From Ustulina deusta (taxonomy: Eukaryota; Ascomycota; Sordariomycetes; Xylariales; Xylariaceae), in contig JAJNNX010000032.1 of the NCBI GenBank assembly GCA_023159155.1, positions 434,001 through 498,000 of the forward strand: 64,000 nucleotides of DNA, in the 5' to 3' direction. Positions 1 through 10,429 of the stretch are shown one piece after another. Each line of letters opens with the position of its first letter. Position 1 is the stretch's first letter. The translations under genes were made by a program, and so were the position numbers. Below the pieces are notes generated by a model. The model had not been told where the DNA came from. It made no database searches and worked only from the letters and a program-made list of their open reading frames with translations.

Positions 1-5
1 TGAAA

Positions 6-667
6 ATGCGCTTCCAATCACCCCAACTCGGTGCCCTGGGCGTCACGTTCACGTCCCTTCGTGCTCTCCAGTTCCTCTCGCTTGTAACTGTTGTTGGCTT
101 GACTGCCAACTTCATCAACGAGTTTGCTTCCTCTCAGCGCGATGTGCCGGATGTTCTAGTTGGCACTATCACAGTGGTGTGTATTTTTTTTTGCCTTCCC
201 CTCTTTCACACTCACTGCGGCTCACACATTCGTAGACCAGCATCTCGACGCTCTATGTGGCTATTTCTTACATTCTTTACTACGATGGAATGCTCCCTCT
301 TTTGGTTGCCGGCGGGCTCGACTTCAGCCTCCTTGTAGCATTGATTGTGGTTGCCGTCACGATCGGCAAGCCGCTCTCCATGCTACAGTGTGAGCTGCTC
401 CCAGAATCCGTCTCGGCGGCCGCACCATTCGTTGCCTACGTCACAGGCCGCAGCTACACATCCGCTGCCGCCAGCTACAACAGTTATCTGGCCCTCATCA
501 CGACTGACCAACCTCACTGCTACGAGATAAAGGCAGTTTGGGGTCTAGGCATCGCACTGGCCGTGCTTTTCGCCTTCTCCGCTCTAGTCTGCGTGGGTCT
601 CTGGCACCGCATCAGGCGCGCCAACGGGCCCGCCGCCGCCCCTCCCAAAGACATCGAGAGCTGTTAG
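6..667 (+). CDS. MARVEL-domain four-TM membrane protein
   Basis: Two exons, 6-176 and 236-667, joined by a phase-0 GT-AG intron (177-235), give 200 residues. Four hydrophobic segments are visible at about residues 18-40, 50-72, 77-98 and 157-181, with a basic cytoplasmic end (WHRIRR) and a tail ending KDIESC. This is the layout of fungal MARVEL-type proteins, which sit in the plasma membrane or vesicles and have no enzymatic role. The ATG at 6 is the first in frame; the window edge hides the promoter, so a further upstream exon cannot be excluded. The TAG at 665-667 is followed in the same frame by about 250 open codons (next feature), so the true C-terminus may be longer. Family-level call by topology; no specific function is claimed. 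Confidence 0.7.
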
Positions 668-1420
668 GGGTACGCGGGCGTCCGTGGTGGCTTCAGGGCG
701 GCTCCGGTTCAGCAGATCTCAGGGCCAACGGCACTCGGCACTCGGCTCCTGAGTCCTGGATTTGGCTCGCGATTTCCGCCTCCGCTCTCGCTGCCCGAAG
801 CGTCTTATCGTCGACCCGTCGTCCACGGCGCAAACGACGACAACGCCCACCACGTGCTCACGCCCCCCGTCACGAATAATGCTAATAATACTGGTACCGG
901 CCCAAAGGGTCGTTTTCTCACGGTTTCAATCCCCCCTCCCCGTCCCGCGCACGTCATAGCGCCGCCACCGCCGGTTCCGAGCCCGCATGGCTCTTCTCCT
1001 CTCTCCTCGACTGAGGACTACATCCCCATCCTGCACCAGCCTGTTCTGCGATTCGGAAGGACGCCGGCTAAGACGCCGACGCTCGTGATTGTCCCCCCGC
1101 CTTCGCCGAGCGACGGCGCATTCACCCCCGTCACGCCGAGCCCGTCGCCGAGATCCAAGGGCTTCAACCGCATCCGCGTGTCGCAGCTCCCGCGCGACGC
1201 GTTGGGCATCGCGACGGCGGGGTTCACGAGAAAGAAGAGCCAGCGCGCCGTGGACGAATACGACGACACGACGCCTCTGAGCCCGCCGTATGATGCGAAT
1301 GCAATGGATGCGCAGACGCCCGTGAAGGCCAAGCCGGCGAGGAGGACGCTCCTTGGTGTGCTCGATGGATGGTGGGATCTTGGTTTGCTGGAAAGGGGTA
1401 GGAGTTTGAGGAGAAAATGA
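668..1420 (+). CDS. proline-rich in-frame extension, possible alternative C-terminus of the MARVEL gene
   Basis: The frame of the preceding MARVEL exon stays open from 668 to the TGA at 1418-1420, but contains no ATG until close to its end, so it cannot easily be an independent gene. The encoded sequence looks genuine: proline/serine-rich stretches (VIVPPPSPSDGAFTPV), a basic segment and a tryptophan-containing end (LLGVLDGWWDLGLLERGR). A GT-AG intron at 593-712 (120 nt, phase 0, donor GTGGGT, no clear branch site) would remove the stop, keep all four membrane segments and yield about 411 residues. Alternatives are stop readthrough, a missed upstream exon, or a recent nonsense mutation. Coding nature is likely; the mode of expression is unresolved. 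Confidence 0.5.
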   Translation, partial: GYAGVRGGFRAAPVQQISGPTALGTRLLSPGFGSRFPPPLSLPEASYRRPVVHGANDDNAHHVLTPPVTNNANNTGTGPKGRFLTVSIPPPRPAHVIAPPPPVPSPHGSSPLSSTEDYIPILHQPVLRFGRTPAKTPTLVIVPPPSPSDGAFTPVTPSPSPRSKGFNRIRVSQLPRDALGIATAGFTRKKSQRAVDEYDDTTPLSPPYDANAMDAQTPVKAKPARRTLLGVLDGWWDLGLLERGRSLRRK

Positions 1421-3857
1421 TAAACTGAAGTGACGAAGTTGGGATTTAATGCGGTAATACATGGGGATAATGGTTCGGTCTGGCTGGTTTGGTTTTCTTT
1501 GGATGTTCTTGGGTTTTGGGATCCATGTTGGCTTTTTTGCCCCAGATTGGATAGATCGTAAGATTGATCGGATAGTAATAACAAAAGTTCAGAATATGAT
1601 CTCCACGCTCTCCATGAAAGTCGGTGTCAAACTACTTTGAAACTTAGGAAACTGTAGCAAGCGGCCCTTTAACTTCCACTTGGTCTCTTGCATTTCATTC
1701 TGGATACCATAGCCTCGTCGGTTTTGGACGTATCCATATGATCTTGGTCTACGCAGTGAAATCGGCCACCAGGCCCTAGAAGCTTAGGGATTAAGCATGG
1801 ATGGAGGGTTGTTTAGGTCGGACTGAAGTTGACTAGTACGCCAGGTGCAAGATATTTTCTCATGTGAACATTTCGTAACGGAATACCACCTAGGATATAA
1901 GAATTTGGCCGGAGGTTGCCAACGGATTTTTTCCAAAAAAAAAAAAATTTTCTTTGTCGATTTCCACTTTATATATTACATGCGCTTTGGTATGCTCTCG
2001 AAGGTGTCAACGAAATCTATTTCTAGTCAAATTTTTCTTTGTGAAATACGTTCGCCTTCAAACCTAGAACTTGTGGATAAATGCCATTACTCGCCAGTAC
2101 TTATCCCTGCGATAAATATTTCATACAATGGAGCGCTCGAGCGCCCTTAGCCTTACTACATATTTTCCTAACTCGCGTTTCCTCAGTACTTCTCAGGGAC
2201 CAGGGTCACCGAAGGGCATAAAGGACCAACTTCCCCCCAAAATACTGGGAGGAAGAAGGTCAGGAATCAATGATATCGAGCTCTTACCTATACACTTCTA
2301 CCTACTATCAACCTACCTGTGACCTACCTTCACTCTGGGATATCCACCCCTGACAGTACTTCATATCAGACCCGTTAATATACTCCATTTTCATAATTTA
2401 GGATTGTGAAATTGAGCGTTTCCTTGGAGGTAAAGCGCTGATTTAGTGGACCTCCAGAGAATAATTCGGCGCCGTGCTCGTTGATGTATTTAATTTTCAC
2501 AACCTGGTCTAACAAGCGGTTTCTAGTCCACCGAAGAGTCTTGTATGTTAAATGTCTCTCTGGGATACCATTTAATTACACCGCTGCGGCCTTACCCTGA
2601 AGAGGAATGTTGCTTTAGTTGATACAAAGAAGCTTACCGAACATGAATGTCCACCTGACTTGAATTTCTTGCGACTTGCCTAGGAATGAGTGCTTAAAGA
2701 AATCAGGGTGCAAGCGTGACTTATATGTGTTCGCCATTGGATTTCCGCTGTAAATATATATATCTATGAGAACTTAGTCTTGGTATTAAACTCGCTTCTG
2801 CAACAGCAACAACTCATCCTAGATGCAAAGTTATGTGTAAAAATAAGTTTCTATAAAATTTGCTTTTGCAGTTTCACCTCATCTTTCATGAGAATGTCCT
2901 CGTATATGAAACAGGTACATAAAGCCTCAAATGACTATCTCCACCGTGTTACGCATGCGATTTATTTCGTAAAGCTTTCCGCCCAAGTGTTGGATTGTAC
3001 GGGGTGTCAATGGTCATTTGAATCAATCTACATGCTGTAGTAAACCGGTGCTACGTGGGTAGTTCTGAGATGACAACATGTACAGTTATACACGTACGTC
3101 GGGAGCATTTCCTTGTTTTTCCCTTGCTTATTGGCACTCGTTGCCGCCTTAGGAATGGAGTGTGGCGAAAAAAAAAAAAAAAAAAAAACTAAAATAAAGG
3201 CACTGGCGCTTTAGATATAGTAATACGAGCATTTTAAACAGCGTAGATAGGATTTGAGGGGTATGATATGTCATCTTACCCACCAGCGCGGAAAGGAACA
3301 AAATCGAATCGTGTCAGCCCTCCTGCTCCGCCCTTCATCAAACCCAGGATGCCGGGCGCTTAACATGACTGGCTTAAACCTCTACGCGCCAATGCAGGTG
3401 GCGCAGGTCTGCCCGCGGGGTTGGATGATCGTTCACATGGGTCCATTTGCATGAAACATTCTAGACCAGGGGCAGACGACACTAGGTACACTAGACAATA
3501 CTAATATCGCCAAGAACAAACGCCAACAAGCAACAAAGGCGACTTAGTCAACGGCCCCTATCCGCCTTTGTATAAGTCAGATGAATAAAATGTAAGCAGT
3601 CGGCATCGTCGCCGTCGTCCGTCTCATCGTCCTTGACATGGAGAGTAGAGATTCACAGTGCATTCTGTCGTTCCTTTCCATTATCTTCATTCTTTTGTGA
3701 TCGCCCGACTCGGCTCGAGGCACTTGTACGCTTTCCTTTCCAACGACAAGTTATCTCCTTGGTCGTTCAGTCCCTCTTTTCGGCACGAGTACAGGATACT
3801 ACGCTGCTTCTCTGCTTCACCAAATCTTTCGTCGACCGAAACGTTTTTATAAAAAAA
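1421..3857. other. intergenic, no gene seen
   Basis: About 2.4 kb without a convincing coding frame. It holds moderately AT-rich sequence, an A-run near 1935-1947 and another at 3170-3188. Short open frames here lack usual starts, codon bias or domain signals. The 3' part is the promoter of the GH12-type gene. Confidence 0.6.
3571..3576 (+). promoter_or_regulatory. TATA-like box (TATAAG) upstream of the GH12-type gene
   Basis: TATAAG lies about 287 nt before the ATG at 3858, followed by pyrimidine-rich sequence up to the start. It is the only TATA-like element close to this gene; use is inferred. Confidence 0.3.
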
Positions 3858-5139
3858 ATGAAATCCCAACTTTTGACTTTCGTGGCTCTAAGCCCACTGG
3901 CCGCCTACGCTTTACCAAAACACCCTCACCAGCGCAGGTGTGGCAAGCCAAAAGCTATAACCACAGGCTTACCGCTTACTGAAATTACCACCTTTCCTGT
4001 GGTTCCAATTGAAAGTCTTCCCACCTCAACCTATACAACTGACTTCCTCACAACCACAGAAAGTCCGACAACAACAATAACCACACCAATACCCCTCAGC
4101 GAGATCCCAACCTTCACCGTGGTCCCCCTCGAAAGTATCATTGCCACGACTGTCTCCGTCGAGTCAAGTACTATAACCATAGGTTTACCACTCAGCAAGA
4201 TTCCAACTTTCACTGCTATCCCAGCGGAAAGTCTTCCCACAACCACTTTCACAACCTTCACCATCACAACGAGTAAAGAAACCCCAAGTCCTGTTTCATC
4301 GCCCGGCACAGCTAGCCATGTGGTCGAAACGTACGCCGAAGCAACGCAGATCGCATTCAAGGTAGCAGCGACCAAGCAATGCGGAAATGATGATCGGCTG
4401 AGCCTCCCTGGGATGCCATGGACCGTCGCCAACTCCATGTACAATGCAGACCAGATGGTCGGCAAGCAGTGCACGAATTTCGACGGCATTCTCCAAGCTG
4501 CAGATGGGACCAAGGAAGTTAAGTGGACGAGTATCACCGATGTCGAGCTCATCGACGACACCAAGGACCTCTGCAAGGGGTACACCAACGTCGGCATCGG
4601 TGTCAATCTGAACAAGAAGCTCAAGGACATCAAGTCCATCCCTGCTTACTACAAGTGGGAGCGCACCAACACCACCGAGTTCAGGGGTAAGATTTCCATC
4701 TTCATCCGTCATGGTCTCCATATGCTAATGGAATTAATTCCGCGCAGGAAGCAACGTGTTCGACTTCATCACAGCCCCCACCCAAGGCGACACAACGTCA
4801 ACGGCGACCTCGGAATTCATGCTATGGATCCGGAACTGGGGCAACCAGATCCCCATCGGCTACTCGCGCGGGCCCGTCGCCACGTTCGACCTCTTCGGCG
4901 CCAGCTGGAAGCTGTACGAGGGCCAGAACCCCGCCAGCGGCGTGACGGTCCGGAGCATGCTCGTCGATGAGAACTACGACGGCGAATTCCAGGGCGATCT
5001 GAAAGAATGGCTTGGCGCCATGGTCCAGAAGGGCTACATCTCCGACAACGACTACGTGACAGTAGGCAATGCGGGCACTGAGATCTTCTATGGAAATGCC
5101 GTCATGGATGCCACAGTTGCATTGGATATCAAGGTATAG
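3858..5139 (+). CDS. secreted GH12-family (endoglucanase/xyloglucanase-type) glycosidase with repeat linker
   Basis: Exons 3858-4686 and 4748-5139 (intron donor GTAAGA, phase 1) give 406 residues. The ATG at 3858 opens a signal peptide (residues 1-18, LLTFVALSPLAAYA) followed by a basic HQRR processing-type site. Residues 30-150 are a Thr/Ser/Pro linker with three degenerate repeats built on LPL(T/S)(E/K)I. The C-terminal ~250 residues match the GH12 jelly-roll: the block SEFMLWIRNWGNQIPIG carries the expected nucleophile Glu299, and GTEIFYG carries the acid/base Glu388. GH12 enzymes hydrolyse beta-1,4-glucan or xyloglucan outside the cell. The long repeat linker lies N-terminal to the catalytic domain and no binding module is recognisable before it, which is unusual. 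Substrate cannot be decided from sequence. Confidence 0.8.
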
Positions 5140-7200
5140 TGATACCGAAATTTAAATTTTTTTAAGATACAGCAAGCACTATTAGAATGTAGAACGTTCT
5201 AGGTAGGCAGTCTTATAAACCCTTTCGATTCTCACTCCCCCTATTTTTGGTTAGCAATATACTTCAAACTTCGCTCGTGCACTATCTAGATCTCATGCCA
5301 CTGAAACGCATCACGACATCATTGGTCCCATTGACCATATGTATAGTCAATGGATACCCTTACACGTTAATCTAAAGCTTGTCTACCCGGGAGTCAGGTC
5401 ATTTTCTTGTGCCTTGGGTTGACTAGCACCCAACATTCCCTAGTCCAAGTTATCACGCTCTTCTAAATAATCAGTCTATATCTACATGTCCCCCATCGCA
5501 ATCGCAGTTATTACCCATTACTTGGGGTGCTGATACGCTATCCGTCTAGGGGGCACTCGACGACCTCGAGGGTTAAAAACCTTGAGGATCGACAGTGACT
5601 GTTTCGATACCACGATTCTAACGAGGGACAGAAAAAGAAGAGTACACCCTAATCTCCCATCAGCGATGATCCCTGGCAGAGTGTTTACGCTCCTCAATCA
5701 ATTGCTCTGATCTGTCCCTTCCACGGATTGCCCGCCCGCGCCGAGAACATATGCGAGTTCACGCCTAAAATGGCTCCATCACCACGGCGCTTTCCCCTGG
5801 GACCAACTGGTATACATCTAGTCCTGGTTAAAGAGAAGCCTTGCTTGGATTTATTCCGCCTCTGGCATTATCAGGTGAAGCATCGCTTCACAGCCACAGA
5901 TAATCGGGCAGTAGATTAATACTAGGCAAGGAAAGTGCTGATATAGCTCCTCTACGAATAGCGATAGTCGCATACTATCTAGACCTAAATATCCAGAATA
6001 TCCAGAATAAAATATTGGGATGTTAGCCACGATGCCGGCCCCTTCCGTCCCATCCTCGCTTACCTAGATATATTTATCCCGTCATTTCCAAGTCACAACG
6101 AACTGCCAGGCGAGGAGAGTTGATTTCTGCTCGCTCCGTTCATTGAGATTGATTATTTTTCATTCCTCTTCGTCCATTAACCCCCCTCCCCCCCCATTTG
6201 CACACGGTCAATTTGTCTATCTAGAAATGAAAAAGGGGGTTAAGGAGCTAAGCAGCTACAGAGCATGAGGCGGACACGAAATGACCCGTCGTATTCCCCA
6301 ACCCAGTCTTGGCTCTAGAGCCATCATGGGTCCATCTGCCTCTCATCCGTATCATTTTCTCCGGAAGGCCCATCCCAGAGGTCGGATTGGTATCAACACG
6401 GCTCTTAGCCGGACCATATGTTGGGCTAGTGGGTAGCTATTCTTTTCCCACTTGTGCTAGTAGTTGCACGCTTCTTTTGCCGGATTGTGGATGGATCTCT
6501 GGTCAGGCTTGCATAAATGACCGAGAGCTGGGTAGCCTCGGATGCGAACACAGTGCCAAAGCGAGAGACGAAGAGCGAAGAGCACATTGATGACACAGGA
6601 TGGGCATGACAAGATGAATCGGTTTGTTCAGTGGTGTAGAGAATAAGGCCATACCCCATTAGAGAGTAGACACTATCCTGTACCTGCAATTGTACATGCC
6701 CCGTTTTGCTACGCACAATGCTGCGTATATCATCTCAAAGATGTGACTATATTGTGCCTTAACATAATAAGTGCCAGTCATCCCATCAGCCATGATAACC
6801 ATCTGTGCAGCATCGATACCAGATAGAGGATAAGGCATAAAACAGCACATTGCACATTAAATGGTAAATTGTTACATATCTCACTTGAGATAGCGTCTCT
6901 GCTTTGGCCGCATTATTGCGTTGCCCAGGCAATGCCACGTGGAGGCAGCAGAGTCCGACTTCATTGCCCACTATATAGCCAACCATATGTCAAGATATAT
7001 GTTAAGATATATGTTAAATAAATCACCACCTCCGCTGATAGCCCACTTGGGCCAGATAATAAACGAACGACTTTTTTTTTCTTTTTTTTCTCAATATTTT
7101 TGATAATTTTTCTTTCGCTAATGGATTAACAGTGAATTGTAATGAAAATGGAACGTACCAAACGCTAGGCGCTAGACTGTAAGCGAGAGACTTTAGTAGG
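5140..7200. other. intergenic, no gene seen
   Basis: Two kilobases with no frame showing codon bias, a usual start and a recognisable domain. A C-run lies at 6181-6196 and several TAGGTA-type short motifs occur. The longest frames (5728-5919, 6309-6590) look like chance. Confidence 0.6.
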
Positions 7201-7401
7201 AATCGAAATCAAATTAAAGCAGAATAACGAAAGTAGTGAAACAACGCTGGCGGTGAGATTAAATGGTCGGTCGACAAAGCGTAAAAAGAGGGAGGGCGAC
7301 GGGGATGAGGAAGGGGGAGCGGGAGGGAGAGATGGCAATCGGATGGCGAACGGGAGAGACGGCGGGGGTCGGGGGTCGGGGATCGGATCGGGGAAAGGGC
7401 T

Positions 7402-7513
7402 CGCGGGTTCCTTACGTTTTCCTTCGCCTCGTGGGTTCCTTGCGTTTTCCTTCGCCTCGCGGGTTCCTTACGTTTTCCTTCGTCTCGTGGGTTCCTTGCG
7501 TTTTCCTTCGCGA
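7402..7513. repeat. 28-bp tandem repeat, four copies
   Basis: Units begin at 7402, 7430, 7458 and 7486; each starts CGYGGGTTCCTTRCGTTTTC and continues CTTCGYCT, the last diverging at its 3' end (CTTCGCGA). Copies 1 and 3, and 2 and 4, are most alike, which suggests duplication of a 56-bp dimer. Confidence 0.9.
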
Positions 7514-7820
7514 GAATAGGAGAAAGGGGAGGGGGCGGGGACGGGGACGGGGGGGCAAAACACAAAGGATAACAGTGAAACATAAGGACAAATAAAAAAG
7601 GAACAAAAAAAGAAAGGAAAAAAAAAATTGCAATGAATACAAGACTGGGGAAATGAACAGTGACATCGACAGGAAAGAAGAAAAAAAAAGAACCAGAAAC
7701 ATTTTTTGTGAGGGGTTTTTGCTTATTTTCAACTTTTTTGTGGTTTTATTATAAAATCATCGGCCATGAGCAACCGGGAACAATAATCAAGGGGAATGAA
7801 TAGAAAAAAAGGAAAAAAAA

Positions 7821-7895
7821 AAGAAAGAAAGAAAGAAAGAAACAGGAAGAAACAGAAAGAAACAGAAAGAAACAGGAAGAAACAGAAGGAAGAAA
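7821..7895. repeat. GAAA / GAAACAG microsatellite
   Basis: Runs of GAAA followed by alternating AGAAACAGGA and AGAAACAGAA units. On the minus strand this is a pure pyrimidine tract just downstream of the spliced unit that ends near 7916. Confidence 0.8.
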
Positions 7896-7915
7896 AAAGA
7901 AAAAAAGGGACGTAC

Positions 7916-8600
7916 CTAGCATTCCTTCTTCACCTCCCATAGGGTAGGCAAGAACTCCATAGGCCGAGGCTTCTGCTTCTCCAAATAAATGAACAGCTGG
8001 GCTGTCTTCTCCCTCTCCTCCTCTGAGAACAAAAGGATCAGCAACAATCAGAACGCGACGTCACGGGAGGGGGGGCAGAGACGACTTACTCCTCTTCATC
8101 CTTCGTCGCACCCGGTGGCGACTCCGTTTGTCTACCAGCCTCCAGACGAGGTGCTAGATGGGAAAGCGCGAAAGTCAGCTATCTCTCTATCTATCTATCT
8201 ATCTATCTAGGCTCCCATACCACACGCGCGCGCCGGCGGTGATGGAGATAGGGGCGGGCATAATGAAAAGGAGATGAGGAAAAGAGGTCAGTAGAGAGAG
8301 AATAGGAAAAGAAAACATCCACTTACCCCCACGCGCTCGGTGAGCCCGTGGACTCGGTCTGAGAACCGCGCCCGCCAGTTCTCGACCCGCGAACGGGACG
8401 GGAACCAGCTGCGGAGCCGGCGTCTCGAATCGTTTCCTATGCCGTCGGCAGTACCGACGGGTTCCTAAGTGTCAGCATGCTCCATGGTGGAATCGGGGGA
8501 ATTCGGGGGGACTGTTAAATGTGTGCGTACCTGCTGAAATATCGTATCTCTGACCGTTGCTGTTGTTGTAGAAGGGAGGGAGGAGAGAGGAGAGAATCAA
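7916..8600 (-). CDS. spliced minus-strand unit; first AUG opens a ~37 aa microprotein
   Basis: Reading the minus strand, three consensus introns are visible: 8530-8465 (donor GTACGC, branch CTGAC, acceptor TTAG), 8326-8154 (GTAAGT, CTGAC, CTAG) and 8089-8023 (GTAAGT, CTGAT, CAG). They define exons up to 8531, 8464-8327, 8153-8090 and 8022-7916. After splicing, one basic frame runs through all exons and stops at 7918-7916. Exons 1 and 2 contain no ATG; the first one, in good context (AAGGATGA), is in exon 3 and gives about 37 residues beginning MKRKEEREKTAQ and ending EVKKEC. A second frame is also open across the junctions. Whether this is a small protein, the 3' part of a larger gene, or a spliced non-coding RNA cannot be settled. 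No family recognised. Confidence 0.4.
8180..8209. repeat. ATCT microsatellite
   Basis: Seven or so copies of TATC/ATCT, inside the second intron of the spliced minus-strand unit. Confidence 0.85.
8466..8480 (-). other. intron 3' end with branch site and retained-intron mini-ORF
   Basis: The minus strand reads GCATGCTGACACTTAG: a CTGAC branch sequence a few bases before the acceptor. If this intron is retained, an ATG at 8486 opens a six-codon ORF that ends at the acceptor TAG, so splicing removes an upstream mini-ORF from the message. Confidence 0.4.
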
Positions 8601-9106
8601 GAGGGAGGGGGCGTATTTATGCCCAGAAGGCCAGTGCGCTGGGTCGGCGGATTAAAGTTCATGACGTTATTGTTTATTGATGTAAATAAACAAGGGAAAG
8701 AACTATTAGTAGAGTTTATGTTCAGGTAAGAACTATTAGTAGAGTTTATTTTCGGGTAAGAACTATTAGTAGAGTTTATGTTCGGGTAAGAACTGGAGAT
8801 ATCATATACGAAATACAGTTTTAGTTGGTGGTTGTATGCTGACCGAACCTTATATAAAATCAACATCTAGAGAGTACAATAGAGAAAGTTCGGGCTAGTT
8901 TTGACAGGAGCAGGAGCATGTTCTAAGCTACCTAAGGTTTAGAGAGCCTCTTAACGTAATCAGGACAGTGAAGCTCTCAAATGTGTGACCCACAGGAACT
9001 CTTTGGTGTGATGTGTAACTAAGTGAAAGTTATTTTAGAAGGTAATCTGCGAATCTGACTTGGCTACCTGCGTAGTTACTGAAGTTTAATAGTACATCGA
9101 TGGGAA
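8532..9106. other. intergenic with 30-bp tandem repeat
   Basis: Besides the first exon/leader of the spliced unit, this stretch holds the 30-bp repeat at 8701-8790 and a TATA-like GCATAAATAC on the minus strand near 8610-8619. No coding region supported. Confidence 0.5.
8701..8790. repeat. 30-bp tandem repeat, three copies
   Basis: Exact 30-bp register at 8701, 8731 and 8761; each unit starts AACTATTAGTAGAGTTTATK and continues TTCRGGTAAG, with only two variable positions. Confidence 0.95.
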
Positions 9107-10429
9107 CTATCGCGTCCTCGACACCAAGGTTTCCCACGAGTGACCTCTCTCGTCGTAACCAGCTTGTGGACCAACATGCATCTCCTTCCAGCAGCGAGCA
9201 CAATACACGTCATCATTAGCTTCACACCCGAGGCAGTGAACGGTACCGTCCTCGAGACACACAACGCACCAAGTCTTCTGGTCTTCGTCGGTGAGCCCAG
9301 TACGCTTGGCTGGGCCTGGTACCGGGCGATCGGCAGGTGCGAATGTAGGTGCCTGGGGGAGACCGAGGGAATCAACGGCAACTGTGGGTGCTGATGGAAG
9401 TGCTCGTGGGCGCGAGAGTTTCAGAGCAGCCATACGGGAGGCAATCGATGCCGCAAAGTCAACATCTGATTCAGTTTGCGTAGATGACGTCAGCAGGCCA
9501 GGTTGATCTTGGAGTTCGGATGGAACTGTGGGAAGGTTGAAGGGACTTTCGTTAGGCGATGAGACAGCATCATTCTGAGAAGCTTGTTTTGCATCTTGTG
9601 GGGGTGTAGGTACGGGTTGAGGGCGTGGAGAAGGAGCCTTATTGGCCTTCTCCCATTCTACCTCATCCATAGCCTTGGCGAGCACAGAGTCTGCCTCTTT
9701 GGTGACGATCTCCTCTTCGGAATCGTCATCACTGCTATCTCCACCATATTCGTGAGAAGTCCCTTGCTTGCCTGGCACGGCACTCGCGCTGGAAGACCTG
9801 CTCAGTTCGGTCAGAAGCGTGGTTACTCTCCGGTGTTCCTCCTCCTCGGCTGCAATCTCATCTAGCCAGGCATCATCGGACCTGAGATCTGCTAACAACT
9901 CCTCGAGAGTCTGATCATCTGTGTAAAGAAGTGGCTCGACATCGTCGGTGCCTTGATTAGATGTAGGAACATGTTGTACGCCGAACTTGCTCCCCGCTGG
10001 GGACCCAGTTTGCCTGGCTCGGCGCGGCTGTGTGGGCTCGCTAACACCATGGCCCTGATCCGAGGCAGCGATGTCGATAGATCCGGACACCTGGTTACGG
10101 AGACTCTTTAGTCGTGCCGTCAAAGCATCTTCTGTCGATGGTGAATTGGCCCGCTCAATGGCGGAGACGGGATTAGAGCTGGCGAGACATTTAGCGAATT
10201 CCCGGAAGCACAGTACTCACGCCTGGAAGGGCTGAGGGGCGTGAAACAATTCTAGTGCAGACGATCTAGCTTCTGTGCTACTGCATGAGGCTGTGGAGAT
10301 GGAAATAACGAAGCCGGGATTCTAATCTTACTTTGATGAGGGTGTGCTTATCAGGCTAACGGAGCTAGGTTTAAGGGCATTCAGCCGCTCGAGCAAGGAC
10401 TTGTCCGACGCGGGAGCACCGCCGTCCAT
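9107..10429 (-). CDS. ANCHR/ZFYVE19-like zinc-finger protein (abscission checkpoint type)
   Basis: Three exons on the minus strand: 10429-10332, 10280-10221 and 10178-9107 (introns of 51 and 42 nt) give 409 residues. The start ATG is followed at once by LLERLNALKPSSVSL, a MIM-like helix typical of the N-terminus of this family; a second such motif, LTARLKSLR, follows. The middle is acidic and disordered (DSSDDDSEEEE-type). The C-terminus, TWCVVCLEDGTVHCLGC onward with CARCW and a final RGHSW, supplies paired Cys and His ligands of a B-box/FYVE-like zinc fold. Animal ANCHR binds ESCRT-III/VPS4 and delays abscission; a membrane-trafficking or cytokinesis role here is inferred from the family. 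The second intron is short but preserves frame. Confidence 0.7.

Larger units (their letters stand above)
7201..7915. other. purine/pyrimidine-biased low-complexity tract
   Basis: The plus strand is strongly purine-rich from about 7280 to 7905 (GGGGAC, GAAA and GAAACAG units), with a four-copy 28-bp repeat at 7402-7513. Open frames here are by-products of the repeats; no gene is supported. Confidence 0.6.

Noticed and set aside
7209..7732. minus-strand proline/serine-rich open frames
   Set aside because: They follow the 28-bp repeat and polypyrimidine tract, have no supported start, and are open in more than one frame because of low complexity.
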